Positions 1 to 10,900 of a stretch of 64,000 bases of DNA are shown one piece after another. The position numbers and the translations under genes are program-made. The DNA lies in contig NZ_CP074404.1 in assembly GCF_018388465.1 (NCBI RefSeq), positions 3,100,001-3,164,000 on the forward strand, in the 5' to 3' direction. The DNA is from Cellulomonas fengjieae. Lineage in GTDB: Bacteria; Actinomycetota; Actinomycetes; Actinomycetales; Cellulomonadaceae. The notes beneath the pieces are model-generated. The model did not search any database, was not told where the DNA came from, and was given only the letters and a program-made list of their open reading frames with translations. Position 1 is the stretch's first letter. Each line of letters begins with the position of its first letter.

Positions 1-561
1 ATCAACGACGCCAACCTGTGGGAGCTCGCCTGGGCGCTCACCCGGCACGACGGGTTCCTCGAGTCCTTCGCTCCGCAGACCTTCGTCGGCAACCACGACA
101 CCACCCGCATCGCCAGCATGATCACGGACCCCCGCCACCGGCCGCACGCGGTCGTGGTCCTGTGCACGGTGGGCGGCACCCCGACGGTCTACGCGGGCGA
201 CGAGCTCGGGCTCACTGGCGTCAAGGAGGAGCGCGAGGGCGGCGACGACGCCGTCCGGCAGGAGCTCGCGGCCGGCGGACCCGACGACGCCGACAACCCG
301 GTGCTGCGCCTGCACCGGGAGCTCATCGGCCTGCGGCGGCGACACCCGTGGCTGCACCGGGCGCGGACCACGCAGGTGGAGCTCACCAACACTGCCTTCG
401 TGTACGAGGTGCGCGACGGCGACGACGCGCTCGTCGTGGCGCTCAACCTCGACGACGAACCCCTGTCGCTGCCAGCAGGTGACGTCCGGGCCTGCGACGA
501 CGCCAGTCGCGCGACGCCCGGTGTGGTCGCACCCCATGGCTGGGCCGTCGTCGCACCGTGA
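1..561 (+). CDS. GH13 alpha-amylase-family glycosidase, C-terminal part
   Basis: The reading frame is open from the first base and ends with TGA at 559-561, so only the last 186 residues are present. The motif FVGNHDTTRI (codons near 82-115) is GH13 conserved region IV, with the transition-state-stabilising Asp of the NHD triad. It is followed by the strand segment GGTPTVYAGDELGL that closes the barrel, and by a small beta-rich C-terminal domain ending in WAVVAP. The family hydrolyses or transfers alpha-glucosyl linkages. The catalytic nucleophile and acid/base lie upstream of the window, so amylase, maltogenic amylase and trehalose-type enzymes cannot be told apart. No signal peptide can be judged. 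The next gene is 168 bp away and probably separate. Confidence 0.85.
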   Translation: MNDANLWELAWALTRHDGFLESFAPQTFVGNHDTTRIASMITDPRHRPHAVVVLCTVGGTPTVYAGDELGLTGVKEEREGGDDAVRQELAAGGPDDADNPVLRLHRELIGLRRRHPWLHRARTTQVELTNTAFVYEVRDGDDALVVALNLDDEPLSLPAGDVRACDDASRATPGVVAPHGWAVVAP

Positions 562-728
562 GGAGCGCCGGGTCCCACGCGGACAGGTGGTGACCTCGTC
601 CCACACCGCGGCCCAGGTGCCGCGCGGCCCGTCGCAGGCCAGCACCTGACCGCCCCGACGTCGACGACCGTCTGGGGAGGGTGGCGAACCCGGTCGCAGT
701 CGCAGGCAGGTCCGGGAACACTGGACCC

Positions 729-1505
729 ATGATCACCCCACCGATCCCCACCCTGCCCCTGCCCGGCGGGCAGATCCCCGTCGTCGGCCTGGGCACCTGG
801 CAGTCCGAGGGCGGCGCGGCCGAGCGCGCGGTCAGCGCAGCGCTCCAGCTGGGCTACCGGCACATCGACACCGCGACCGGCTACGGCAACGAGGCCGAGG
901 TCGGCCGGGCGCTCACCACGGTCGGCATCGACCGCGACGACGTCTTCGTCACCACCAAGCTGCCGCCCGACCACGCCGACCGCGCGCGTCGCACGCTCAC
1001 CGAGTCCCTGACCGCTCTGGTCACGGACCACCTGGACCTCTGGCTGATCCACTGGCCACCGAACCGCCAGGCCTCCCCCGAGACGTGGCAGGTGTTCCGC
1101 GAGGTGCGCGACGAGGGACTGGTCCGGTCGATCGGCGTGTCCAACTACTCGATCGCGCAGATCGACGAGCTCATCGCGGCCACCGGCGAGGCCCCCGCGG
1201 TGAACCAGATCCCGTACAGCCCCCGCGACCACGACCCCGACCTGCTGGCGGCCCACCGCGAGCGTGGCGTGGTCGTCGAGGGCTACAGCCCGCTCAAGCG
1301 GACGAACCTCGAGTCCCCGGCGCTCACCGACGCAGCCGCCGCCCACGGGGTCAGTGCGGCGCAGGTGGTGCTGCGCTGGCACGTGCAGCACGACGTCGTC
1401 GTCATCCCGAAGTCGACCACCCGGGAGCGCATCGAGAGCAACCTGGACATCCTCGGGTTCACGCTGTCGTCCGAGGAGATGGCCGCGATCGACGCCCTGC
1501 GCTGA
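729..1505 (+). CDS. Aldo/keto reductase
   Basis: This 258-residue NADPH-dependent aldo/keto reductase reduces aldehydes or ketones in the cytosol; the substrate is not predictable. The catalytic tetrad is visible: Asp and Tyr in HIDTATGYGNEAEVG, Lys in VFVTTKLP and His in LWLIHWP. The NADPH-phosphate clamp near the C-terminus reads VVIPKSTTRERI. It matches the 2,5-diketo-D-gluconate reductase-like AKR5 group in length and layout. I chose ATG 729 because the N-terminus then starts just before the first barrel strand; an in-frame GTG at 681 would add 16 unconserved residues. It appears to stand alone. Confidence 0.9.
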   Translation: MITPPIPTLPLPGGQIPVVGLGTWQSEGGAAERAVSAALQLGYRHIDTATGYGNEAEVGRALTTVGIDRDDVFVTTKLPPDHADRARRTLTESLTALVTDHLDLWLIHWPPNRQASPETWQVFREVRDEGLVRSIGVSNYSIAQIDELIAATGEAPAVNQIPYSPRDHDPDLLAAHRERGVVVEGYSPLKRTNLESPALTDAAAAHGVSAAQVVLRWHVQHDVVVIPKSTTRERIESNLDILGFTLSSEEMAAIDALR

Positions 1506-1667
1506 GCCCGGCACTCACATCGCTCAGGTGCCGTTCGAGGTCGGCGCGCTCGGCCGCACAGCATGGTCTACGACTCGACGCTCGCCTCGAACCTGGGGCG
1601 CCGGCGGTGCCGACCACGGGATCCCCGCGGAGAGCACCCCGCGGCCGTGCGCGACCTGCTGGCGTCG

Positions 1668-2207
1668 TCACCACCGGTGCGCGACGTCCACCACCAGTCG
1701 TGAGGACGTGCCGGGACCGTCGAGGACGAACGCCCGGAACGGCAACCGCGCCCGCACGCCGAGACCCAGGCTCGTGTAGCCCTCGTACGACCCCGCGAAC
1801 ACGACCTGGCGGAACGTGCCGTAACCCGCCACGTCCGTGAGCTCGAGAGCGTTCGCCGGGCTGTACGTCGGCGCGTAGCTCGTGTCGTGCGCGGGGTCGT
1901 TCACCGTGATCTGCAGCGCCGCGCCGCCGCGGGTCGCGATCGGGTAGCCGGAGCCGTCCTGGACCACCTGGGGCACGTAGCTCACGGTGTACCCGCCGGC
2001 GTCCCCCGCGACGTCCACGACGAGGCGGTCGTAGCAGGCGTGCCGGCCGGTACGGACGTCGGTCACGGGTGCCTGCGAGAGGCCCGGCGCCGACTTCACG
2101 AGCGACCCCCACACGAGGCCGCAGTAGGGCGCCGCCGTGGCAGGCGACGCCGGCAGGATCAGGAACGCGCTGACCAGCAGCACGACCGACAGGAATGCTC
2201 GTCTCAC
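1668..2207 (-). CDS. Secreted AMIN-like domain protein
   Basis: The 179-residue product has a Sec signal peptide (RR, then a hydrophobic run ending SPATA-AP, cut near residue 27) and one exported beta-rich domain. The segments TDVRTGRHACYDRLVVDV, TYSPANALELTDVAGYGTFRQVVF and SSRLVVDVAHRW match the AMIN-like domain of many actinobacterial secreted proteins, thought to bind cell-wall material. GTG 2207 is chosen because an AGGGGG ribosome-binding site lies about 8 nt upstream and it places the signal peptide at the N-terminus; upstream in-frame starts would add about 25 arginine-rich residues. A -10-like TAAACT at 2258-2263 could be its promoter. The function remains unknown. Confidence 0.75.
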   Translation of the reverse strand: MRRAFLSVVLLVSAFLILPASPATAAPYCGLVWGSLVKSAPGLSQAPVTDVRTGRHACYDRLVVDVAGDAGGYTVSYVPQVVQDGSGYPIATRGGAALQITVNDPAHDTSYAPTYSPANALELTDVAGYGTFRQVVFAGSYEGYTSLGLGVRARLPFRAFVLDGPGTSSRLVVDVAHRW

Positions 2208-2293
2208 GGCACGACCCCCTCGTCGCGCGGGCCTCTCGGATGGACGCCCGATCGCCCAGTTTAGGCCGGTTCGACCGGACATAACGGGTGAAA

Positions 2294-2337
2294 GTCGGCG
2301 CGCGCCGACGCCCGGCCGCCGGATGGAGGGATCCGGC
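2294..2337 (-). terminator. Candidate terminator after the chitinase gene
   Basis: Two hairpins lie 46-90 bp past the chitinase stop: a perfect 16-bp palindrome at 2294-2309, and a stem GCCGGAT/ATCCGGC (2318-2324 with 2331-2337) with a 6-nt loop. Neither is followed by a T run, which is usual for GC-rich actinobacteria, so this is an inference from structure and position. Confidence 0.45.
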
Positions 2338-2382
2338 GACCGGGCATCGTGAGAGTGCCCAGCTGACTGGCTGTCGGGCGGG

Positions 2383-4023
<1,641 letters not shown>

Positions 4024-4090
4024 CGTGCTTTCCCCTGTCCATCGTCGGAGCGTGGAATATGTAAGGAGTGTGTACTAATGGTTCACAGCG

Positions 4091-4120
4091 ACGCTAACAA
4101 CCGTCACAGGGTGAAGTCAA
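4091..4120 (-). promoter_or_regulatory. Sigma70-type promoter of the chitinase gene
   Basis: On the minus strand, TTGACT (4115-4120) and TAGCGT (4091-4096) are separated by 18 bp. This is close to the actinobacterial housekeeping consensus and leaves a 5' leader of about 60 nt before ATG 4023. I did not find the direct repeats known from Streptomyces chitinase promoters, nor a DasR box. Confidence 0.65.
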
Positions 4121-4515
4121 CAGTCCGCGAGGGAAGAGTTCGGGGCCTCCCGGACGGGGCGGACATTCCCCATGCCATCGGAAATGCGCTCACCTCGGGA
4201 CACACCCCAGAATCCGACAACGCAGGTAGGACACGTGTCACCGACGCCAGCACCAGCCCCGGCCTCCTACTCACCAGCAGGTCACGTACGGCGGAAACGC
4301 ATTCACGAGTGCATTTGTTCACACATTCACGGCCGCGGCGCCCTGCATTCTGGAGGAATGCCGGGAGCGCTTCTCCGGAAGTCGGCAGCGGGCTCGAGCC
4401 GATGTCCGTCAGCGCCGACTCACCGCTCCTCGTCTACGAGGGCCGCGTGTCGTCCGAGACCTGTCGGACCCCGCGCGCACCATGGAGGAGAGCGAGGACG
4501 AGAGGAGCCGACGAC
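4121..4515. other. Long intergenic region between divergent genes
   Basis: These 395 bp separate the chitinase promoter from a small divergent gene. The stretch is less GC-rich than its surroundings. It contains a direct repeat CATTCACG (4300-4307 and 4324-4331, 24 bp apart) that could bind a regulator. Reading frames here lack the codon bias of neighbouring genes, so I call no gene. Confidence 0.5.
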
Positions 4516-4752
4516 ATGACGGTGACCGATCAGCACCACCGGGTCGCCCCCGCGGTCGAGGCACAGCTGCGGCACGAGCTCGCCGGTGCGACCTGGTTCG
4601 AGCTGGCGTCAGCCACCAGCCGGGCGCACCACGCGCTCGACGACACCCGGCGCGGGCATGACGACGAGGCCGTGCTCCGCGCGCTCGACCGGCACACCGT
4701 GCTCGAGCACCTGCTGGCCGAGGCGACCGAACGCCTGCACCCGCGGGCCTGA
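4516..4752 (+). CDS. Small conserved-type hypothetical protein (78 aa)
   Basis: I do not recognise this protein. It has 78 residues, no cysteine and no signal or membrane segment, and is predicted to be mostly helical and His-rich (QHHR, AHHALDD, DRHTVLEHLL). ATG 4516 is preceded by AGAGGAG about 9 nt upstream, and third-position GC is typical of real genes here. The frame stays open further upstream, but those residues are compositionally odd. Downstream lies a weak hairpin and then the convergent nar operon. Confidence 0.6.
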   Translation: MTVTDQHHRVAPAVEAQLRHELAGATWFELASATSRAHHALDDTRRGHDDEAVLRALDRHTVLEHLLAEATERLHPRA

Positions 4753-4756
4753 CGCC

Positions 4757-4776
4757 GGCGGGCTCAGGAACCCGCC
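4757..4776 (+). terminator. Weak hairpin between convergent genes
   Basis: The stem GGCGGG/CCCGCC (4757-4762 with 4771-4776) has an 8-nt loop and lies directly after the stop at 4752. It could end transcription of the small gene, and of the nar operon from the other side. Only position and pairing support this. Confidence 0.35.
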
Positions 4777-4831
4777 ACCCGAGGACCCAGCCGCCGGCGC
4801 GGCCCCGGCCGGGTCTCGCTGCCGGGCAGTG

Positions 4832-5575
4832 CTAGCGGCGGGCCTTGGCGTCGGCCGGGTCCCAGCCCGGGCGCGGTGCCCGGTTGCCCGGGCGATCGGA
4901 CCGGCTGCGGTACACGACGTACGGCCGCCACAGATAGAAGACCGGCACGCTCAGCACATGCACCAGCCGCGTGAACGGCCACAGCGCGAACAGCAGCATG
5001 GCGACCATGGCGTGCGCCTGGAACCCGAACGGTGCGTCGACCATGAGCTCCGGTCGCGGCTGGAACAGGAAGATGCTGCGGAACCACTCGGAGACACCGG
5101 TGCGGTAGTCGTAGTCGCCGTTGAGGTTCAGGATCGAACCCGCCGCGGTGTTCCAGACCCCGAGCACGATGACCAGCGCCAGGAACAGGTACATCACCTT
5201 GTCCATCCGCGTCGTGGCGCTGAACACGGGCCCCACGGTGCGGCGTCGGTAGATGAGCAGGGTGAGCCCGACGAGCGTGCAGAACCCCGCGACGGAGCCG
5301 ATCGAGACCGCGAGGACGTGGTACTGCGCGTCGGAGATGCCCATCGCGGTGGTCCAGCTCTCCGGGATGCCCAGGCCCATGACGTGCCCCAGGAACACCG
5401 CGAGGATCCCGAAGTGGAACAGCGGACTCCCCCAGCGCAGCAGCCGGCTCTCGTAGAGCTGCGACGAGCGCGTGGTCCACCCGAACTTGTCGTAGCGGTA
5501 GCGCCAGATGTGGCCGAACACGAAGAAGGCCAGGCACAGGTACGGGATCACGACCCAGAGCAGGATCTCCCTCAT
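4832..5575 (-). CDS. narI: Respiratory nitrate reductase gamma subunit
   Basis: NarI is the membrane cytochrome b subunit that oxidises menaquinol and passes electrons through two b-haems to NarH. With ATG 5575 it has 247 residues and five predicted membrane helices. The four axial haem ligands of the family are visible: His54, His64, His188 (GFQAHAM) and His206 (TRLVHVL), spaced almost exactly as in the E. coli protein. The RYRYDKFGWTTRSSQLYE stretch is a family signature. GAGGTG lies 6 nt before ATG 5575, and this start overlaps the stop of a 22-codon ORF by 4 bp. It is the last gene of the operon. Confidence 0.95.
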   Translation of the reverse strand: MREILLWVVIPYLCLAFFVFGHIWRYRYDKFGWTTRSSQLYESRLLRWGSPLFHFGILAVFLGHVMGLGIPESWTTAMGISDAQYHVLAVSIGSVAGFCTLVGLTLLIYRRRTVGPVFSATTRMDKVMYLFLALVIVLGVWNTAAGSILNLNGDYDYRTGVSEWFRSIFLFQPRPELMVDAPFGFQAHAMVAMLLFALWPFTRLVHVLSVPVFYLWRPYVVYRSRSDRPGNRAPRPGWDPADAKARR

Positions 5576-5640
5576 CGCGGCACCTCGTCCTTCACCCGGC
5601 ACCCCGCGGGTACCACCGACCACAGCACGAACGCACTCAT
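5572..5640 (-). CDS. 22-codon micro-ORF between narJ and narI
   Basis: An ATG at 5640 overlaps the narJ stop by 4 bp, and the TGA at 5572-5574 overlaps the narI ATG by 4 bp, so the ORF fills the junction exactly. The peptide begins MSAFVLWSVVPAGCR. It resembles the NarI N-terminus in the pattern LW-x-V-x-P-x-x-C (NarI: LLWVVIPYLC) but in a different frame. It may be a translational-coupling leader, a decayed duplicate of the narI start, or chance. No expression evidence can be read from sequence. Confidence 0.4.
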   Translation of the reverse strand: MSAFVLWSVVPAGCRVKDEVPR

Positions 5641-6260
5641 CGCGGCACCGCCGCCATGGCCCCGTACGGCTCGAGGCCGACCGACTCGCCCGGGGGGCCC
5701 TCGGCGGCCAGGCGGGCGACGGCCTCGCGCTCGTCGCCGCGCAGGGGTGGCAGCGTCGAGCAGACCGCGGTCAACGCCCCGGCCCACGGCGAGCCGTGGT
5801 CCACCAGCGCCAGGCGCAGCAGCTCCAGGCCGGCTCTGTGCTCGAGCAGCAGCCGGGTACCGGCCTCGACGTCGGCCGTCGCGCTGAACTCGAGCACGAC
5901 GCAGAGGTGGTCCGGCAGCTCGTCAGGGCTGACCTCCAGGCCCGCCGCGCGGAAGGCGCGCTTGAACCCGAGCAGGGCCATCCCCCGCTCCCGGGTGTCG
6001 CCGTACGCGTAGTAGGTCAGGTACGGGCAGGCCTTGCGTCGCAGGTCGAAGGTCTCGACGTACTCGGCCGCCAGCCCTCCGGGGCCGTCCAGCGGGGTCC
6101 GGGCCAGGTGGTCGAGCAGGGGGTCGAAGGCGCGGGTCGGCAGTCCCGACGCGACGGCCCGCAGGTCGGGCACCTGGGCGACCAGCTCGGCGGTCGGGTA
6201 CTCCAGCAGGAGCGCCGCGACCCGGTGGGTGAGCGCCCTGGTGTGGTCGTCGCGCATCAT
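5637..6260 (-). CDS. narJ: Nitrate reductase assembly chaperone
   Basis: NarJ is the cytosolic chaperone that binds apo-NarG and permits molybdenum-cofactor insertion and membrane docking; it is not part of the final enzyme. The 207 residues match the TorD/DmsD-like helical fold and typical NarJ length. The segment YVETFDLRRKACPYLTYYAYGDTRERG is the NarJ signature. The ATG at 6260 overlaps the narH stop by 4 bp (an adjacent ATG at 6257 is equally possible). Downstream it overlaps a 22-codon ORF by 4 bp. Confidence 0.93.
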   Translation of the reverse strand: MMRDDHTRALTHRVAALLLEYPTAELVAQVPDLRAVASGLPTRAFDPLLDHLARTPLDGPGGLAAEYVETFDLRRKACPYLTYYAYGDTRERGMALLGFKRAFRAAGLEVSPDELPDHLCVVLEFSATADVEAGTRLLLEHRAGLELLRLALVDHGSPWAGALTAVCSTLPPLRGDEREAVARLAAEGPPGESVGLEPYGAMAAVPR

Positions 6261-7918
6261 GACGGGTCCTTCCGCTCGGGGAACAGCCCGGGAGGCGGCG
6301 CACCCTTGCCGTCCCAGTTCAGGAGGTTGACGCGTCCACCCTGCCCGCCCGTGGCGGTCACCTCGTCCGCGGTCTGCCGGTCCTTGAGCGCCCGGAAGTT
6401 CTCGACCGCCAGGGGCGTGTTGGTCCCCGAGCCCTCACCGAACGGCCCGGAGCCGCCCATCCCGGGACCGCCCTCGTAGTCGAGGCTGCACTCGGTGGCC
6501 AGCTCCTCCAGGTCGTGCGCGGCCTCCGCGTGCGCGGGCGGGATGACGTAGCGCTCGTCGTACTTGGCGATGGCCAGCAGGCGGTACATGTCGAGCATGT
6601 CCTGGTCCGTCATGCCGACCGCCGCGGGGATCGCGGGGTCGGCGTCGCGGCCCATCGAGATGTCCCGCATGTACGACCGCATGGCGGCGAGCTTCCTCAG
6701 CACGCCCGTCACCGGCACGGTGTCCCCCGCCGTGAACAGCTCGGCCAGGTACTCCACCGGGATGCGCAGCTGGTCGATCGCCGCGAACAGGTTGCCCGTG
6801 GCCTCGGCGTCCTCACCGGTCTCCGCCACCGCGTCCACCACCGGGGACAGCGGCGGGATGTACCAGACCATCGGCATCGTCCGGTACTCGGGGTGCAGCG
6901 GCAGGGCGACCTTGTAGGTGCTGATCAGCGACCAGATCGGTGAGCGCTGCGCGGCCTCGATCCAGTCGTGCGGGATGCCCGCGCGCTCGGCCTCGCGCAC
7001 CACGACGGGGTCGTGCGGGTCGCAGAACACGCCGCGCTGGGCCTCCAGCAGCGCGTGCTCGTCGGTCACCGACGCGGCCGCCAGCACCTTGTCGGCGTCG
7101 TAGAGGACCAGGCCGAGGTAGCGCAGACGGCCGACGCACGTCTCCGAGCAGACCGTCGGCAGGCCGACCTCGATGCGCGGGAAGCAGAACGTGCACTTCT
7201 CGGCCTTGCCCGTGCGGTGGTTGAAGTAGACCTTCTTGTACGGGCAGCCGGTCACGCACTTGCGCCACCCCTTGCACTGGTCCTGGTCGACCAGCACGAT
7301 CCCGTCCTCGGCCCGCTTGTAGATGGCCCCCGAGGGGCACGACGCGGCGCAGGAGGGGTTGAGGCAGTGCTCGCAGATGCGCGGCAGGTAGAACATGAAC
7401 GTCTGCTCGAACTCGAGCTTGATCTTCTCGGACACCTTGGCCAGCACCGGGTCGTGCACCGCCGTCGCGGCGCTGCCGCCGAGGTCGTCGTCCCAGTTGG
7501 CGCTCCACCCGATCTGCAGGGGCTCGCCGCTGATCAGCGAGCGCGGGCGGGCCACCGGCGTGTGCTCCTGCAGCGGTGCGGTGGTCAGCGTCTCGTAGTC
7601 GTAGGTCCACGGCTCGTAGTAGTCGTCCATCGAGGGCATCTTGGGGCTGGCGAAGATGGTCATGAGGTTCTTCAGCCGCCCGCCGGCCTTGAGCTGCAGG
7701 CGACCGCGCCGGGTCAGCTTCCAGCCGCCCTGCCAGCGCTCCTGGTCCTGGTACGTCCTGGGGTAGCCCTGCCCGGGGCGCGTCTCCACGTTGTTGAACC
7801 AGACGTACTCGGTCCCGGCCCGGTTGGTCCACGCCTGCTTGCAGGTCACCGAGCACGTGTGACAGCCGATGCACTTGTCGAGGTTCATCACCATCGACAT
7901 CTGGGCCATGATCCGCAT
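6257..7918 (-). CDS. narH: Respiratory nitrate reductase beta subunit (iron-sulfur)
   Basis: NarH carries electrons from NarI haem to NarG through one [3Fe-4S] and three [4Fe-4S] clusters on the cytoplasmic side. The four Cys groups are visible: CIGCHTCSVTC near the N-terminus, CEHCLNPSCAASCP, CKGWRKCVTGCP (with the Trp that replaces a Cys and defines the 3Fe-4S site), and CTFCFPRIEVGLPTVCSETC. At 553 residues it is slightly longer than E. coli NarH; the extra length is in the C-terminal third, which includes a Gly-rich GGPGMGGSGPFGEGSG stretch. ATG 7918 shares one base with the narG TGA. Confidence 0.95.
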   Translation of the reverse strand: MRIMAQMSMVMNLDKCIGCHTCSVTCKQAWTNRAGTEYVWFNNVETRPGQGYPRTYQDQERWQGGWKLTRRGRLQLKAGGRLKNLMTIFASPKMPSMDDYYEPWTYDYETLTTAPLQEHTPVARPRSLISGEPLQIGWSANWDDDLGGSAATAVHDPVLAKVSEKIKLEFEQTFMFYLPRICEHCLNPSCAASCPSGAIYKRAEDGIVLVDQDQCKGWRKCVTGCPYKKVYFNHRTGKAEKCTFCFPRIEVGLPTVCSETCVGRLRYLGLVLYDADKVLAAASVTDEHALLEAQRGVFCDPHDPVVVREAERAGIPHDWIEAAQRSPIWSLISTYKVALPLHPEYRTMPMVWYIPPLSPVVDAVAETGEDAEATGNLFAAIDQLRIPVEYLAELFTAGDTVPVTGVLRKLAAMRSYMRDISMGRDADPAIPAAVGMTDQDMLDMYRLLAIAKYDERYVIPPAHAEAAHDLEELATECSLDYEGGPGMGGSGPFGEGSGTNTPLAVENFRALKDRQTADEVTATGGQGGRVNLLNWDGKGAPPPGLFPERKDPS

Positions 7919-10900
7919 CAGTACTGCACCTCCTGCGAGCGCCGACGGACCACCGTGACCTCGTCACGCTGGTTGCCCGTCGGGCCGAGGTAGTTGAAGG
8001 CGAAGGACAGCTGCGCGTACCCGCCGATCAGGTGGCTCGGCTTCATGAGGATCCGGGTCAGCGAGTTGTGGATGCCGCCGCGCTTGCCGGAGGCCTCCGA
8101 CCGCGGGACGTCGATGAGCCGGTCCTGGGCGTGGTACATGTACACGGTCCCCTCCGGCATGCGGTGCGAGACGATCGCGCGGGCCACCACGACGCCGTTG
8201 CGGTTGACCGCCTCGACCCAGTCGTTGTCGGTGACCCCGATCTTGTCCGCGTCCTTCTGGCTCATCCAGATGCCCGGACCGCCGCGCGACAGGCTGAGCA
8301 TCAGCAGGTTGTCCTGGTACTCCGAGTGGATCGACCACTTGTTGTGCGGGGTCAGGTAGCGCACCGCGATGCCGAGCGCGCCGTCGGACCCGACCTGCGG
8401 CTCACCGAACAGGGCCGCCATGTTCAGCGGAGGCCGGAACACCGGCAGGTTCTCCCCGAGCTCGGCGATCCAGTCGTGGTCGAGGAAGAAGTGCTGGCGT
8501 CCCGTGAGGGTGTGCCAGGGCTTGAGCCGCTCGACGTTGATGGTGAAGGGCGAGTACCGCCGGCCGCCGGACTCCGACCCCGACCACTCGGGCGAGGTGA
8601 TGACCGACGTCGGCGCGGCCTGGGTGTCCGCGAAGGTCACCTGCTTGCCCTCGTGCTCGGCGGCGAGGTCCGCCAGCGGCCGCCCGGTGCGCTTCTCGAG
8701 GCTGTGGAACCCGTCGGTGGCCAGGTGCCCGTTCGTGGTGCCCGACAGCGCGAGGATCGCCTCGCACACGTGCACGTCGCGCTGCAGCGACGGCCGTCCG
8801 TCGCCGGCTCCCCCGCGGACCAGCCCGTTCTTGTGTCCCAGGTAGTCGACCGGCCTGGTCAGGTCGAACGTGACGCCCTTGGTGGTCGCCCCCAGCGACG
8901 ACGCCAGGGGGCCGAGCGCGCCGAGCTTGTCGGCGACCGCCGGGTAGTCCCTCTCGACGAGCACCAGCTTCGGCATCGTCGCCCCCGGCACCGGGTCGCC
9001 CTCCCCCGCCTTCCAGTCGCGCACCACCCCCGAGGGGGTCGCCAGCTCGTCCGGGGTGTCGTGCATGAGCGGGACCGCCACGACGTCCTGCCGGACTCCG
9101 AGGTGCGTCGCGGCCAGCGTGCTGAACGCCCGCGCGATCTCGTGGAACGCGTCGAAGTCGGTGCGGGTCTGCCACGGCGGTGCGATGGCCGGGTTGAACG
9201 AGTGCACGAACGGGTGCATGTCCGTGCTGCTCAGGTCGTACTTCTCGTACCAGGTGGCCGCAGGCAGGACGACGTCGCTGAACACGGTGGTGGACGTCAT
9301 GCGGAAGTCGAGCGTGAGGAGCAGGTCGAGCTTGCCGCGCGGCGCCTCCTCCCGCCAGACCACGTCCCGGGGCCGCTTCTCGGGCGGCGCCTCCTGCGCG
9401 CGCAGCGACGAGTCGGTACCCAGAAGGTGCTCGAGGAAGTACTCGTTGCCCTTGGCGGAGCTGCCCAGCAGGTTCGAGCGCCAGATGGTCAGCACGCGCG
9501 GGAAGTTCTCCGGCGCGTCCGGGTCCTCGCCGGCGAACCGCAGCGACCCGTCCTGCAGCGCCGCCGGGACGTACTCGGCGGCCGGGACGCCGGCGGCCGC
9601 GACGTCGTCGGCGAGCGTCAGTGGGTTGCGGTCGAAGGTGGGGTAGGACGGCATCCAGCCGAGCCGTGCCGACTGCGCGAGCACGTCGGCGGTCGTCATC
9701 CCCGCCCACCGGCCGCCCCCGGTGGCGGCCGCGAGCGCGTCGGCGCCGAACTGGTCGTAGCGGAACTGGTCGGTGTGCAGGTACCAGTACGCGGTCTGGA
9801 CCATGTGCCGCGGTGGCCGCGACCAGTCGAGCGCGTTGGCGTACAGGCCGTACCCGGTGATCGGGCGGACCTTCTCCTGGCCGACGTAGTGCGCCCAGCC
9901 GCCACCGTTGACGCCCTGCGTCCCGCAGAGCGTGGTCAGGGTGAGGAAGGCTCGGTAGATGGTGTCCGCGTGGAACCAGTGGTTGGCACCGGCGCCCATG
10001 ATGATCATCGACCGGCCCTTGGACTCCTCCGCGTTGGCGGCGAACTCGCGCCCGATCCTCTCCGCCTTGGCGGCGGGCACGCCGGTGATCCCCTCCTGCC
10101 AGGCGGGCGTGCACGGTGAGCTCGGGTCGTCGTACCCCGTCGGCCAGGTCCCCGGCAGCCCGGGGCGGGCGACGCCGTACTGCGCGAGCAGCAGGTCGAA
10201 CACGGTCGTGACGGTCCGACCGGCCACCTGCCTCGTCGGGACCCCGCGCACGATGCTCCCGGCGGAGCCGTCCGCCGCGTCGAACCGGGGCAGCGTGACC
10301 GCGGCGGTCCCCGATCCCGTGCCCGCCGCGCTGAGCTGCGGGGACACGTCGACCAGGTCCAGGTTCCAACGGCCCTCGCCCTCGGTGCCGAACCGGAAGC
10401 CCAGCGACCCGTTGGGCACCACCGGCTCGCCCGTCGTCTCGTCGAGCAGCACGGTCTTGAACTGCGCGTTCTGCGACGTCTCCCCCAGCTCCGCGGCGGT
10501 GAGGAACTTGCCGGGCAGGAACCCGTCACCGTCCGGCTCCAAGGCGACCAGGAACGGCAGGTCGGTGTACTGCTTCACGTACTGCGCGAAGTACGGCGTG
10601 GTGCGCTCGACGAAGAACTCACGCAGGATCACGTGCCCCATCGCCATCGCGAGCGCGCCGTCGGTGCCCGGGGCCGGCGCCAGCCACTCGTCGGCGAACT
10701 TCACGTTGTCCGCGTAGTCCGGGGACACCGCGACCACCTTCTGGCCCCGGTACCGCGCCTCGACCATCCAGTGCGCGTCCGGCGTGCGGGTGACCGGCAC
10801 GTTCGAGCCCCACATGACCAGGTAGCCCGCGTCCCACCAGTCCCCCGACTCCGGCACGTCCGTCTGGTCCCCGAACACCTGCGGCGAGGCCACCGGCAGG

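Noticed and set aside
4104..4322. Minus-strand 72-codon frame upstream of the chitinase
   Set aside because: Overlaps the chitinase promoter, lacks a ribosome-binding site and has atypical codon use.
8032..10119. Long plus-strand frame inside narG
   Set aside because: Antisense shadow in high-GC coding DNA: Arg/Gly/Val-rich, no domain, and narG is complete.
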